64,000 nucleotides of DNA from Methylocella tundrae (GCF_901905185.1 NZ_CABFMQ020000081.1:1-64000), one strand, 5' to 3'. Numbered from the stretch's first letter, positions 52,574-62,277 are shown. Made by a program: numbers and translations. Notes: a model not told the origin generated them from the sequence alone.

Positions 52574-53362
52574 ATGAACTTTCAAATACGAAACGTTTCG
52601 ACGCAGAATGAACTCGATATCAACACGGCCCTGTTCAAGAAGTTTCAGACGATCGATCAAGCGACTCTCATGCAGCGCGCCATCGACTATTTGACCTCTA
52701 TCGGGGCGACGCAGAGGGTTGCGGACCTCGCGGCCATCGAGACGGGCCTCACCGAGTTTTACCAGGATCGTTACGATCTGCTCATCACTGATTTCAGCTA
52801 TGGCGAGGTCAAGCAGTCACTGAAAAGCCTGATCGCGCATCAGGAGACCTACGCCAACGCCTCGCCTGACGATCCGCTCGAGGCGACCTTCTCCTATGAA
52901 TATTCGCGCCAGGACGGCCAGTCGTTCAAATTCACCGAAGGCCTCAAGGTCGGGGCCAAGGCGGGCGTGAAGGCGAAATTGCCTCTGGTCGGCGAAGCGA
53001 ACGTCGAAGTGAGCGCCGAGGTGAGCTTTTCAGCCGAGCAGAGCTTCTCGACGACAGAATCATCCAAATGGAATTTTCTTCAAAAGGTTACGGTCAAGCC
53101 CCTCACATCCGTGAAGGTCATCGGCTATATCCGGATCGGCAAGATTGACGCGCCGTTCAACTGCAACGTGAAAGTGCTCGACGGAAATGTTCTCGTCGAA
53201 GTCAAGCTCAAAGGCGACAAGGGATATTCGAGCTGGGTTTTCCCCGTCGCCGCCATGATGTCGGACGCAGAACGCTCGTTCGTTTTATCCGGCAATCTCT
53301 CCGGTTCGGAAGCTTCCGACATTTATGTGAAGGTCGAACCCGTCACCACGGCGCTGCTCTAA
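52574..53362 (+). CDS. Aerolysin/ETX-MTX2-like beta-pore-forming protein
   Basis: 262 residues with no signal peptide. The N-terminal 100 residues are helical and unrecognised. Residues about 105-205 carry the pattern of the ETX/MTX2 aerolysin-type pore module. A Ser/Thr-rich amphipathic hairpin (EGLKVGAKAGVKAKLPLVGE, then VEVSAEVSFSAEQSFSTTES) is followed by KVTVKPLTSVKVIGYIRIGK and a strand DAPFNCNVKV. Alternating polar/non-polar residues suit a membrane-inserting beta-hairpin. The second ATG (52574) is chosen since GAGG lies eight bases before it; the first (52568) is too close. Single gene, with its own terminator. Could be a toxin, a defence effector or a membrane-stress protein; family call is by pattern only. 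Confidence 0.65.
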   Translation: MNFQIRNVSTQNELDINTALFKKFQTIDQATLMQRAIDYLTSIGATQRVADLAAIETGLTEFYQDRYDLLITDFSYGEVKQSLKSLIAHQETYANASPDDPLEATFSYEYSRQDGQSFKFTEGLKVGAKAGVKAKLPLVGEANVEVSAEVSFSAEQSFSTTESSKWNFLQKVTVKPLTSVKVIGYIRIGKIDAPFNCNVKVLDGNVLVEVKLKGDKGYSSWVFPVAAMMSDAERSFVLSGNLSGSEASDIYVKVEPVTTALL

Positions 53363-53444
53363 ACCGTGGCTTTTAGCCAAGAATCACTCAATTTACTTTG
53401 TCGATAAACTATAAACCGCTCTGCTTTCCTGCAGACATTTAAAA

Positions 53445-53475
53445 GCGCGATCGACTGGATTTCAGTCGATCGCGC
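53445..53475. terminator. Bidirectional terminator between the ETX-like gene and pykA
   Basis: GCGCGATCGACTG-GATTT-CAGTCGATCGCGC is a perfect 13-bp stem with a 5-base loop. It is flanked by AAAA on the left and ACTTTATT on the right, between two convergent genes. Confidence 0.88.
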
Positions 53476-53533
53476 ACTTTATTGCGCCCTGCGACTCCGG
53501 ACCGGCCTATGGCTCCGGCGCATTTACGCCGCA

Positions 53534-55006
53534 CTATTGCTGCTGCTGCGCCGCCTGTTCCATCTTGGGCGCGGCGGTGATGGTCGCGGCTTCGTCGATG
53601 AAGTCGATGCGGACCATGTTCGTCGCGCCCGGCGTGCCGAAGGGGACGCCAGCGACGATGATGATGCGATCGCCGACTTTGGCGAAGCCCTCGCGGAAAG
53701 CAAATTTCGCCGCCCGCGCGGACATGTCGTTGATGTCGTGCGCATCCTTGGTGACGACCGCATGGACGCCCCAGGCGATGGCGAGACGTCCGGCGGTTTC
53801 AGGATTTGGCGTCAAGGCGAGGATTGGCGCGGTCGGTCGTTCGCGCGCAATTCTGAGAGCGGTCGCGCCGGACGAGGTCCAGGCGACGATCGCTTTCAGA
53901 TCGAGGGTTTCGGTGACATTTCGCGCGGCGACGGCGATGGCGTCGGCGCCCGTCGCCTCCGGCGTTGCGCGCTGCGCATTGATGATGCCGCGGTAATAAG
54001 CGTCGCGTTCGACCTCCTCGGCGATCCTGTTCATCGTCGCCACGGCCTCGACGGGGTAATGGCCGGCGGCGCTTTCGGCTGAGAGCATCACGGCGTCCGC
54101 GCCCTCGAACACGGCGGTCGCGACATCCGACACTTCCGCGCGCGTCGGCACCGGCGAATTGATCATCGACTCCAGCATCTGCGTCGCGACGACCACCGGC
54201 TTGCCGAGACGGCGCGCATTGCGGCTGATGCGCTTTTGCAGGCCGGGAACCTTTTCCAGCGGCATTTCGACGCCAAGGTCGCCGCGCGCCACCATCAGAC
54301 CGTCTGAAATCTCGACGATTTCGTCGAGCTTGGCGATCGCCTGCGGCTTTTCGATCTTGGACATCACGGAGGCGCGGCCGCGCGTGAGTTTCTTGACTTC
54401 GGCGACGTCCTCCGGCCGTTGCACGAAAGAGACAGCGACCCAATCGACGCCGGCTTCAAGGCCCGCCTCGAGATCCGCTCTGTCCTTATCGGTCATCGGA
54501 GAAACCGGAATCTCCGTATCGGGCAGGCTCACGCCCTTGCGATTTGAAATCTCGCCAGCGACGTCGACGAGCGCGACCGCGTGATCCTTGTCGGCGCTGA
54601 CGACGTGGAGCCGCACCTTGCCGTCGTCGATAAGAAGCGTATGGCCGGGCTCGAGCGCGCGCAGAATTTCCGGATGGGGAAGGCAGACCCGCGTCTCATC
54701 GCCGGGCTCCGGGTTTGAATCCAGCGTGAAGGTCGCGCCCTTCACGAGCTTGACCACGCGATCCTTGAACAGGCCGATCCGCAGCTTCGGACCTTGCAGG
54801 TCGAGGAGGATGCCGATCGGGCGGCGCGCGTCCAGCTGAACGGCGCGGATCATGCGCACCTGTTCGCGCATCGAATCATGCGAAGCATGGCTCATGTTGA
54901 TGCGGAATACGTCCGCGCCCGCCTCGAACAGCGCGGACAGAGTCTCCTGATTGGCCGAAGCCGGTCCTATGGTCGCAATGATCTTGCACCGTCGCAGTCG
55001 CCGCAT
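53534..55006 (-). CDS. pykA: Pyruvate kinase
   Basis: 490-residue glycolytic enzyme making pyruvate and ATP from phosphoenolpyruvate and ADP. Recognisable are KIIATIGPASANQETL, the active-site signature VMSKIEKPQAIAKLDEI, MVARGDLGVEMPLEKV and the C-terminal allosteric domain (IVAWTSSGATALRIAR). The C-terminus ends in a Gln run (EQAAQQQQ). It follows the DUF1036 gene in the same direction, an order found in many Rhizobiales. Confidence 0.97.
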   Translation of the reverse strand: MRRLRRCKIIATIGPASANQETLSALFEAGADVFRINMSHASHDSMREQVRMIRAVQLDARRPIGILLDLQGPKLRIGLFKDRVVKLVKGATFTLDSNPEPGDETRVCLPHPEILRALEPGHTLLIDDGKVRLHVVSADKDHAVALVDVAGEISNRKGVSLPDTEIPVSPMTDKDRADLEAGLEAGVDWVAVSFVQRPEDVAEVKKLTRGRASVMSKIEKPQAIAKLDEIVEISDGLMVARGDLGVEMPLEKVPGLQKRISRNARRLGKPVVVATQMLESMINSPVPTRAEVSDVATAVFEGADAVMLSAESAAGHYPVEAVATMNRIAEEVERDAYYRGIINAQRATPEATGADAIAVAARNVTETLDLKAIVAWTSSGATALRIARERPTAPILALTPNPETAGRLAIAWGVHAVVTKDAHDINDMSARAAKFAFREGFAKVGDRIIIVAGVPFGTPGATNMVRIDFIDEAATITAAPKMEQAAQQQQ

Positions 55007-55052
55007 GGGAGCCTCATTGAAACGAAGACGTATAAGAGGTCGGAACGAAAAC

Positions 55053-55484
55053 TTAAGGATTTGGCCGGGCCGGAGCCGGATCAGTCAGCTGAACCGTCCA
55101 GTTTTTTGCTTCCTTACCCGTATCGACCTCGAAAAAGCCGGTCCGGTCGAAGCCGCGGACATAACAGTCCTCGCGGCCGAGGATGCGGAACTCGCGGTCG
55201 CGCGTGCACATGAAAGCTTTGCCCTTCCATTCCCCGCCGCGCTCGTCCATCGCATAGACGTAATAGAATTCAGCCGCGAGCGGACCGCGAACCAGTGTTT
55301 CGCAAGCGCCGGGCTTCAAATTCCACCAGCCCTCGCTCACCCACATTTCGCCGTCCGTATAGGCCAGCGAAACGCTGACCCGGCTCGTTGCATTGTTGCA
55401 TAGACGAAAATCAGCGCGCGCCGCCGTCGAAGCGGCCAAGAAAACGCCAAGCGCCATGCAGGCGGGAGTAATCGCTTGTTTCAT
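55053..55484 (-). CDS. DUF1036 exported protein
   Basis: 143 residues from the ATG at 55484. Signal peptide with cleavage near AARADF, then the DUF1036 pattern FRLCNNATSRVSVSLAYTDG, WVSEGWWNLKPGACETLV and FMCTRDREFRI. Four cysteines in the mature part probably form disulfides in the periplasm. Function unknown; it sits just upstream of pykA with a 46-bp gap, so co-transcription is likely. Confidence 0.9.
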   Translation of the reverse strand: MKQAITPACMALGVFLAASTAARADFRLCNNATSRVSVSLAYTDGEMWVSEGWWNLKPGACETLVRGPLAAEFYYVYAMDERGGEWKGKAFMCTRDREFRILGREDCYVRGFDRTGFFEVDTGKEAKNWTVQLTDPAPARPNP

Positions 55485-55731
55485 CGCCGTCAAGGTCGCG
55501 GTTCGATCCACTATTAAAAGCGGCCTGCCCTGGCCTTGAGGTGAGCCTTGAACGTGGCCATGACCGGCGCAAAGGCGCCGCCAGCCGGATTTTCTTCTTC
55601 TAGCCCGGCCGCAACGGATTGGCCAGCGCTTCGATGAGCCCTTGCGCGCCAATCCCGTCAACTATTCGCGTCTGCGGGGATGCTATATCTGTCGGGCTGG
55701 CGGCTTCAGGCCGCCGCTGTTTCCCGCCCGT

Positions 55732-56562
55732 ATGGAGCTGCATATGGATCATCCGCCAGGCTCTCGCCTACAGCCGGCCGCCGCCTATGACGCTATTGAG
55801 CAAATCGATGGCCCGCTCGGCGCCGGCGTGCTTCTGATCTGCGATCATGCGGCCAACGCCCTGCCGGACTCCTATGGAACCCTCGGCCTTCCAAGAAGCG
55901 AGCTTGAGCGTCATATCGGCTATGACATCGGCGCCGCCGCCGTGACGCGCAGGCTTGCGGCATTGCTCGGCGCTCCGGCGGTTCTTTCGCATTTTTCGCG
56001 CCTGCTCATCGATCCCAATCGCGGCGCGGATGACCCGACGCTCGTCATGCAGCTGTCGGACGGCGCGATCGTTCCGGGCAACGCCGGGATCAGCGCGGAC
56101 GAGATCGAGCGCCGGCTGACGCGCTATTGGCGCCCCTACCGCGCCGCCGTCTCGCATCATATCGAGGCCATGATGAAGGCGGGGCCGCTGCCGGCGCTTG
56201 TCTCGATTCACTCCTTCACACCGTTCTGGAAAGGCGCGCGGCGTCCCTGGGAAGTCGGCATTCTCTGGGACAGCGATCCGCGCCTTGCGAAGCCGCTCAT
56301 CGCGGCGCTGGCTGAAGCCGGCGTCAAGGTCGGCGACAATGAGCCCTATGACGGCGCCCTCGAAGGCGACACACTGGATGAGGAAGCCACAAGGCGGGGG
56401 CTGGCTGGATTGCTCATCGAGATCCGCCAGGATCTGATCGCCGCCGAGGATCAGGCGATCGCCTATGCCGAGCGCCTCGCACCGATTTTGCAGGCGGTTC
56501 TGAAGCGTCCTGAATTGCGCCAGCTCGCATTTTACAAAAGCCGCACCGGCCGTCATGCTTAA
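55732..56562 (+). CDS. N-formylglutamate amidohydrolase family protein
   Basis: 276 residues. Features are VLLICDHAANALPDSYG with the metal-binding His, the HIGYDIGAAAVTRRLA block, LSHFSRLLIDPNRG and VSIHSFTPFW. The family hydrolyses N-formylglutamate or related N-acyl amino acids in histidine use. No hut genes are nearby, so the substrate is open. Start uncertain: ATG 55732, or 55744 (MDHPPGSRL). Confidence 0.88.
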   Translation: MELHMDHPPGSRLQPAAAYDAIEQIDGPLGAGVLLICDHAANALPDSYGTLGLPRSELERHIGYDIGAAAVTRRLAALLGAPAVLSHFSRLLIDPNRGADDPTLVMQLSDGAIVPGNAGISADEIERRLTRYWRPYRAAVSHHIEAMMKAGPLPALVSIHSFTPFWKGARRPWEVGILWDSDPRLAKPLIAALAEAGVKVGDNEPYDGALEGDTLDEEATRRGLAGLLIEIRQDLIAAEDQAIAYAERLAPILQAVLKRPELRQLAFYKSRTGRHA

Positions 56563-56723
56563 GCCGATCCCTGCAAATAGCGGGGATTAGTGCGATCCGC
56601 GCCTTGACGGGCGCGCGTTAAGGCCACATTGGCGAACGCTAGCGCCACGCTATCTTTCCGTCTGGAAGAGAGCGCCTTTCCGCCGGCGAGCGCGCGGCGC
56701 CACTTGAACAAGGACATACGCCA

Positions 56724-56978
56724 ATGACGAAAGACATCGCCGAGTCCGGCGTCGCCGCCGCCGAGCTTAGCCAGTTCGTCGAGCGCGTGGAGCGGCTCGA
56801 AGAAGAAAAAAAGGCCCTTTCGGATGATATTCGCGACGTCTATGCGGAAATGAAAGGCCGCGGCTTCGACGTCAAGGTCGTGCGCCAGATCGTCAAGATC
56901 AGAAAGCAGGATCGTGACGAACGGATGGAAATGGAGGCGATCCTCGAACTCTATATGTCCGCGTTGAACATGAAATAA
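56724..56978 (+). CDS. gapR: GapR/DUF2312 nucleoid-associated protein
   Basis: 84-residue, charged, fully helical protein: LSQFVERVERLEEEKKALSD, YAEMKGRGFDVKVVRQIVKI and a short end EAILELYMSALNMK. This is the DUF2312 (UPF0335) family, whose Caulobacter member GapR binds overtwisted DNA ahead of replication and transcription. Essentiality in this organism is unknown. AAGGA lies upstream of the ATG. Confidence 0.93.
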   Translation: MTKDIAESGVAAAELSQFVERVERLEEEKKALSDDIRDVYAEMKGRGFDVKVVRQIVKIRKQDRDERMEMEAILELYMSALNMK

Positions 56979-57160
56979 CGGACGCCGACGGAGAAGCCTG
57001 TTCAAGCAACGACGCCTCCTTTGCGGCGGAAATCGCTTTTCTTTGCGAGCGCGCTGGAAATTGCGCCGCAGCATTGCAATGGCGCCCACGCCTTCCCACT
57101 CTTTTCAGGGTCGCCAGGGCCAGGCGCGTTCAGGCAAATGTGACGAGAGGGAAAAGCGTA

Positions 57161-58255
57161 ATGACCGTGGATGCCGATGTTCTTTTTTCGCCCTTCCAGC
57201 TGGGCGACCTCAAATTGCCCAACCGCATCGTGATGGCCCCCCTGACCCGCAGCCGCGCGACCAAGGGCACGAACGCGCCAAACGACCTCAACGCCGAATA
57301 TTACCGCCAACGCGCGTCCGCCGGCCTCATCATTTCAGAAGCGACGCAGATCTCGCAGGAAGGACAGGGCTATATCTGGACTCCTGGCATCTATAGCGAA
57401 GAACAGATCGAAGGCTGGAAGAAAGTCACCGGCGCAATCCACGCCGAAGGCGGATTGATCTTCATTCAGCTCTGGCATGTCGGCCGCGTCTCCCATAGCT
57501 CGCTGCAGCCCGGCGGCGGCCAGCCCGTCGCCCCTTCGGCCATCACCGCCAAGACCCAAACCTTCACCGAAAACGGCCGGGTTGACGTCTCCGCGCCCCG
57601 CGCCCTACGCCTCGACGAAATTCCCCGCATCGTCGCGGACTATAGAAAAGCCGCGGAAAACGCCAAACGGGCCGGTTTCGACGGCGTCGAAATCCATAGC
57701 GCCAATGGCTATCTGCTGGACCAGTTCCTGAAGGATGGAAGCAACAAGCGCACGGACGCCTATGGCGGCTCCGTCGAGAACCGCATCCGCCTTACGGTCG
57801 AAGTCGCCGACGCCATCCTCGGCGTCTGGGACAAGTCGCGGGTCGGCATCCGGCTCTCGCCCGTGAGCCCGGCCAATGATGCGATCGACAGCAGCCCGGA
57901 GAAAGTCTTTTTCCCGCTCGTCGAGGCCCTGAGCGCCCGGGGACTCGCCTATATTCACGTGATCGAGGGGGCGACCGGCGGCCCGCGCGACAACCGGCCA
58001 TTCGATTTCGTCGGCTTGCGCAAGGCGTTCAGCGGCGCCTATATCGCAAACAACGCCTATACGCGCGAGCTGGCGATCGAGACCTTGCGCGCCGGCCGCG
58101 CCGATCTCATCGCTTTCGGCAAGCTGTTCATTTCCAATCCCGATCTCGTCGAGCGCCTGCGCGAGGACGCGCCCCTGAACGCGCCGCATCAGGAAACGTT
58201 CTATGGCGGGGACGAGACGGGATACACCGATTACCCCGCCCTTGGAGAGGCCTGA
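57161..58255 (+). CDS. Old Yellow Enzyme family alkene reductase (NADH:flavin oxidoreductase)
   Basis: 364-residue FMN-dependent ene-reductase. Typical are FSPFQLGDLKLPNRIVMAPL, IIFIQLWHVGRVSH-like FIQLWHVGRVSHSSLQPGG, FDGVEIHSANGYLLDQFLKD with the active-site His/Asn, and GRADLIAFGKLFISNPDLVE. It reduces activated C=C bonds or nitro-esters; physiological substrate unknown. ATG at 57161 follows GAGAGGG. Confidence 0.93.
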   Translation: MTVDADVLFSPFQLGDLKLPNRIVMAPLTRSRATKGTNAPNDLNAEYYRQRASAGLIISEATQISQEGQGYIWTPGIYSEEQIEGWKKVTGAIHAEGGLIFIQLWHVGRVSHSSLQPGGGQPVAPSAITAKTQTFTENGRVDVSAPRALRLDEIPRIVADYRKAAENAKRAGFDGVEIHSANGYLLDQFLKDGSNKRTDAYGGSVENRIRLTVEVADAILGVWDKSRVGIRLSPVSPANDAIDSSPEKVFFPLVEALSARGLAYIHVIEGATGGPRDNRPFDFVGLRKAFSGAYIANNAYTRELAIETLRAGRADLIAFGKLFISNPDLVERLREDAPLNAPHQETFYGGDETGYTDYPALGEA

Positions 58256-58314
58256 CCGAGGCGCCGACGCCCGCCGGATCGGCCGCAGCGTCCGATCCGG
58301 CGCAAGGGCTTGGC

Positions 58315-59205
58315 TTAAAGCGATCCCAGGATTTTTTTCAGTTCCGCTTTGAACGGGCCGGCGACTTCGGGGCTTGCCAGGGCGAAAGCCACATTGGCGG
58401 TGAGAAATCCGAGTTTCGAGCCGCAATCATAGGTTTTGCCGTCGAACCGGACGCCATGAAAGGCTTGCGTCGCGGCGAGGGCTTTCATGCCGTCGGTCAA
58501 TTGAATCTCGCCGCCGGCGCCTTTCTCGATTTTTTCCAGTATTGGAAATATCTCGGGTCCGAGCAGGTAACGGCCGGAAATGATGGAGTTTGACGGAGCG
58601 GTTCCCTTCGGCGGCTTCTCCACCATGCCCGTGATCTCGAAGGAGCCGCCGAAATCCTTGCCTATCGAGACAATTCCGTACTGATGCGTTTCTTCCGGCG
58701 CGACTTCCTCGACGGCGATGATATTGCCGCCGTGCTTCTCATAAGCTGCGATGCATTGGGCGAGGCAGCGGCCTGATTTCTGGGCGCCCGCCATCGTCAC
58801 CATATCCGGCAAGAGAACCGCGAAAGGCTCATCGCCGACGAGTTCACGCGCGCACCAGATCGCATGGCCGAGGCCGAGCGGCGCTTGCTGGCGCGTGAAG
58901 CTGGTCGCGCCAGCGGGCGGCAACTGCTCCTTCAACGCATTGTATTCTTTTAATTTTCCGCGCTTTTGCAGCGTATCGTCAAGCTCATAGGCGATGTCGA
59001 AATGGTCCTCGATCACCGCCTTGTTCCGCCCCGTGACGAAAATGAAATGCTCGATCCCGGCCTCGCGGGCCTCATCGACGACATGTTGCAGAACGGGACG
59101 ATCAACGATCGTCAGCATCTCTTTGGGAACCGATTTGGTCGCTGGGAGAAATCTTGTCCCCAGCCCCGCAACTGGAAAAACCGCCTTGCGAATGCGCTTC
59201 GTCAT
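58315..59205 (-). CDS. galU: UTP-glucose-1-phosphate uridylyltransferase
   Basis: 296-residue enzyme making UDP-glucose for polysaccharides. The nucleotide-binding start is [20 protein letters not shown], then [29 protein letters not shown] and [10 protein letters not shown]. Its product is the substrate of the divergently encoded GalE, so the two form a UDP-sugar module. Confidence 0.96.
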   Translation of the reverse strand: MTKRIRKAVFPVAGLGTRFLPATKSVPKEMLTIVDRPVLQHVVDEAREAGIEHFIFVTGRNKAVIEDHFDIAYELDDTLQKRGKLKEYNALKEQLPPAGATSFTRQQAPLGLGHAIWCARELVGDEPFAVLLPDMVTMAGAQKSGRCLAQCIAAYEKHGGNIIAVEEVAPEETHQYGIVSIGKDFGGSFEITGMVEKPPKGTAPSNSIISGRYLLGPEIFPILEKIEKGAGGEIQLTDGMKALAATQAFHGVRFDGKTYDCGSKLGFLTANVAFALASPEVAGPFKAELKKILGSL

Positions 59206-59480
59206 TTCGTGTTCCTGCAGAAGAGCGCCTCTCGAACGAGCGCCTCAATGAACGGCCATATAATCATAGTCAATTTCAGCCAGCTAAACCAGCTGCCTGA
59301 AGCGTAGCTTTTATGTCATCAGAAGGTAGCAAGCGACCGCTACCGGTCGCCCCAATCCGGACCGGCCACGGCCCAAGCCGGCTTTGACTGGACCGCAGCG
59401 CTGCTTAACTGCCATTATGGGCGCCGCATGGGCGATCATGCGGCAATAGCGTGCTGACCGCTTTGGTTCCGAGGGGCAAC

Positions 59481-60467
59481 ATGACGGTTCTGGTTACCGG
59501 CGGCGCCGGATATATCGGCGGTCACATGGCGCTGGCGCTTCTTGACGCAGGCGAGGAGGTCGTCGTCCTCGACAATCTATCGACCGGATTTCGCTGGGCC
59601 GTGCCGCCAGAGGCCAAACTCGTCGTCGGGGACTTCGGCGACGCGGCGCTCGTCGATCAGATCATCGCCGGACACAAGATCGACGCCATCGCGCATTTCG
59701 CCGCCAAGATCGTCGTGCCTGAGTCCGTCGCCGATCCCTTGTCCTATTACCTCAACAACACGGCGAAGGCGCGCAATCTCCTCGAATGCGCCGTGCGCAA
59801 CGAGGTTCGCCATTTCATCTTCTCCTCGACGGCGGCGGTCTATGGCGAGCCTTCCGTCAATCCCGTTTTTGAAACCGTTCCGCTTGCGCCGATCAATCCT
59901 TACGGCCGCTCCAAGCTGATGGTCGAATGGATGCTCCAGGACGTCGCCGCCGCGCATGGTTTGCGCTTTGCGGCCCTGCGCTACTTCAATGTCGCCGGAG
60001 CCGATCCCCAAGGCAGGCTCGGCCAGTCATCCCCGGTGGCGACGCATCTCATCAAGGTCGCGGTGCAGGCGGCGCTTGGCCATCGCGCGGGACTTGACGT
60101 CTTCGGGACCGATTATCCAACAAAGGATGGCTCCTGCATCCGCGATTACATACAGGTGACAGATCTCGTCGACGCGCATCTGCTGGCGCTGCGCCATTTG
60201 CGCGCCGGGGGCGAGAGCCTCACCTGCAATTGCGGCTATGGACGCGGGCTTTCGGTGCTGGAAGTCATTGATGTCGTGAAAAAAGTCTCGGGGGTTGATT
60301 TCGAAGTACGGCGGAAGGGCCGGCGCGCGGGCGACCCGGCTTCCCTCGTCGCCGGCGCCGAACGCATCAGGACGGAGCTCGGATGGTCGCCAAAGCATGA
60401 CGACCTGAACGAGATCGTCCGCCAGGCGCTCGACTGGGAGCGCCGCCTGCATAACAGGAAGGCGTGA
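59481..60467 (+). CDS. galE: UDP-glucose 4-epimerase
   Basis: 328-residue SDR-type epimerase interconverting UDP-glucose and UDP-galactose. NAD site TGGAGYIGGHMALALLDAG, catalytic Y-x-x-x-K in NPYGRSKLMVEWM, S/T in FSSTAAVYGEP, and GTDYPTKDGSCIRDYIQVTD. ATG at 59481 is taken as start (MTVLVTGG); ten upstream residues do not fit the fold. galU is divergent about 275 bp away. Confidence 0.95.
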   Translation: MTVLVTGGAGYIGGHMALALLDAGEEVVVLDNLSTGFRWAVPPEAKLVVGDFGDAALVDQIIAGHKIDAIAHFAAKIVVPESVADPLSYYLNNTAKARNLLECAVRNEVRHFIFSSTAAVYGEPSVNPVFETVPLAPINPYGRSKLMVEWMLQDVAAAHGLRFAALRYFNVAGADPQGRLGQSSPVATHLIKVAVQAALGHRAGLDVFGTDYPTKDGSCIRDYIQVTDLVDAHLLALRHLRAGGESLTCNCGYGRGLSVLEVIDVVKKVSGVDFEVRRKGRRAGDPASLVAGAERIRTELGWSPKHDDLNEIVRQALDWERRLHNRKA

Positions 60468-60493
60468 GGGAGGCGCATCGCGCGCCGCAGCCA

Positions 60494-61549
60494 TCACGCG
60501 CCTGCTTCAATCCAGCCGAAAAGCTCGCGCTCGACGATCGATTGGATGACCCTCATCCCGAGCGCGCTATCGTTGAGACAGGGAATGAGAGCCAATTCTT
60601 CGCCGCCGTTCTCCTCGAAGAATTCGCGGTTCTCAATGCCGATCTCCGAAATCGTCTCGAGGCAGTCAACGGAAAATCCCGGCGTCAGGACGGCGATCCG
60701 CTTGACGCCCTGGCGAGCGAGGGCTTTCACAGTTTCGTCCGTATAGGGCTGCAGCCATTGCTTCGGTCCAAAGCGTGACTGGAAGGTCAGCGGACAACGC
60801 TCTGGGGTAAGGTCCAGTTGTTCGCGCAGAAGCCGCCAGGTCTCTACACATTGATCGTAATAGGGATCGCCGGCCTCGACGTAGGATTGTGGAATGCCAT
60901 GGAAGGAGACGAGAATGATCTCCGGCGTGAAATCGAGCCGCGCCACGCCTTCCCGCACTGAAGTCGCCAGCGCGTCGATATAGACCGGATCTTTGTAATA
61001 GGGCGCGGCGCTGCGCAGCTCTGGCCGCCAGCGCATTTTGGCGAGAGACTGCTCGACCTTGTCGGCGACGCTTTCCGTCGTCGCGCCGGCATATTGCGGA
61101 TAGAGCGGCACAACCAGAATGCGCTCGCAGCCCTGCTCCTTCAGCTTGTGGAATCCGCTGATGATCGAAGGCTGGCCATAGCGCATCGCCCATTCGACGG
61201 CGATCGAGGCGCGCCGCGCGCCGAGGCCGCCGCTTTCAATCCACGCCGCCAGCTTCTCGGCCTGCGAGCGCGTCACCGTCTTCAAGGGACTTTCATTGAG
61301 CTCGGTGTTCCAGATCGTCTCATAGTTTTTGCTGCTGCGCTGCGGGCGGCGCGACAGGATGATCAGATTGAGAATCGGCCACCAGATGAGGCGGGGCGTA
61401 TCAACGACGCGCGGATCCCACAGGAATTCCTTCAGATAGCGACGCACCGGCCAATAGCCGAGCGCGTCGGGCGTTCCAAGATTAACGACAAGGACCCCAA
61501 TCTTGCCGGACTGCGACAAAGCGTCCGGGGCGGCGGCGGATTTGGTCAT
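60494..61549 (-). CDS. hemH: Ferrochelatase
   Basis: 351-residue enzyme inserting ferrous iron into protoporphyrin IX, the last step of protoheme synthesis. It has VLVVNLGTPDALGYWPVRRY, RILVVPLYPQYAGATTESV, ILVSFHGIPQSYVEAGDPYY with the catalytic His, and TPGFSVDCLETISEIGIENR. The gene upstream on the same strand encodes Irr, the regulator that coordinates heme synthesis with iron, separated by only about 15 bp. Confidence 0.96.
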   Translation of the reverse strand: MTKSAAAPDALSQSGKIGVLVVNLGTPDALGYWPVRRYLKEFLWDPRVVDTPRLIWWPILNLIILSRRPQRSSKNYETIWNTELNESPLKTVTRSQAEKLAAWIESGGLGARRASIAVEWAMRYGQPSIISGFHKLKEQGCERILVVPLYPQYAGATTESVADKVEQSLAKMRWRPELRSAAPYYKDPVYIDALATSVREGVARLDFTPEIILVSFHGIPQSYVEAGDPYYDQCVETWRLLREQLDLTPERCPLTFQSRFGPKQWLQPYTDETVKALARQGVKRIAVLTPGFSVDCLETISEIGIENREFFEENGGEELALIPCLNDSALGMRVIQSIVERELFGWIEAGA

Positions 61550-61564
61550 GGCAGGACAGCCCGC

Positions 61565-62065
61565 TCAGGGCGCTGGCGCGTCGCGCAGGCGGACGACGAC
61601 TTCGATTTCCGCGATCCGTTTGCCAGTCGGCGGCAGCGGCAAATGCGAAAGGTCCACGGCGACCTCGGGTATGTCGATCAACACGCCATCGAGAAGAAAA
61701 TGATGATGCCTTGCCGTATTGGTGTCGAAAAAGGTTCTCGTGCCGTCAACGGCGATTTCGCGCAGCAGGCCGGCGTCCGTGAACTGATGCAGGCTGTTGT
61801 AGATCGTCGCCAGCGAAATCGACACCTTGGAGGCTTGCGCCTCATCCTGCAGGTTTTCGGCCGTCAGATGGCGAAAGCCTTTTGAAAACAGAAGCCAGCC
61901 AAGCGAAATCCTCTGCCGCGTAGGGCGCAGGCCCGCGGTCGTCAGTTTCATCCTGAGATCATGGAAAGGGCAGCCCGCGAGTTCGCCAAGCGGCGGCTTC
62001 GCCGGGTTCTCGCCGCGGCGCGATCGTGATGATGTTTTGACCATCGGCGGGAAAAACCCAATCAT
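61565..62065 (-). CDS. irr: Iron response regulator Irr (Fur family)
   Basis: 166-residue Fur-fold DNA-binding protein of the Irr type: GCPFHDLRMKLTTAGLRPTR, then WLLFSKGFRHLTAENLQDEA, ATIYNSLHQFTDAGLLRE and the histidine-rich heme/metal site TARHHHFLLDG. The Cys-Pro dipeptide resembles the heme regulatory motif of Bradyrhizobium Irr, through which heme causes loss of the protein. In rhizobia Irr represses heme synthesis when iron is low. Immediately upstream of hemH, giving direct sense to the pairing. Start could also be ATG 62044. Confidence 0.93.
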   Translation of the reverse strand: MIGFFPPMVKTSSRSRRGENPAKPPLGELAGCPFHDLRMKLTTAGLRPTRQRISLGWLLFSKGFRHLTAENLQDEAQASKVSISLATIYNSLHQFTDAGLLREIAVDGTRTFFDTNTARHHHFLLDGVLIDIPEVAVDLSHLPLPPTGKRIAEIEVVVRLRDAPAP

Positions 62066-62226
62066 TAGCCCGCGAACAGTCGCGGAGGAACATATCTGAC
62101 ATTATGACACTGGCGGCCAGCCGGCAACCTTGGCAAGGGGAGGGCGACAATCTGCGCCGATTTGGGGGCTATTCTCGCGCTTTCGCGGGCCAGGACAGGG
62201 TGAGCGGGCCGCTTTCCCGGCGGCGA

Positions 62227-62256
62227 TTGTGAAAACTGCGGTATTTCTTATATAAT
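62227..62256 (+). promoter_or_regulatory. Sigma-70-type promoter for the glutaredoxin operon
   Basis: TTGTGA, 18-base spacer, TATAAT (perfect -10), about 22 bp before the grxC start. It stands out as an AT-rich block in GC-rich DNA. Confidence 0.6.
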
Positions 62257-62277
62257 GCCGTGAACAAGGATCAGTCC

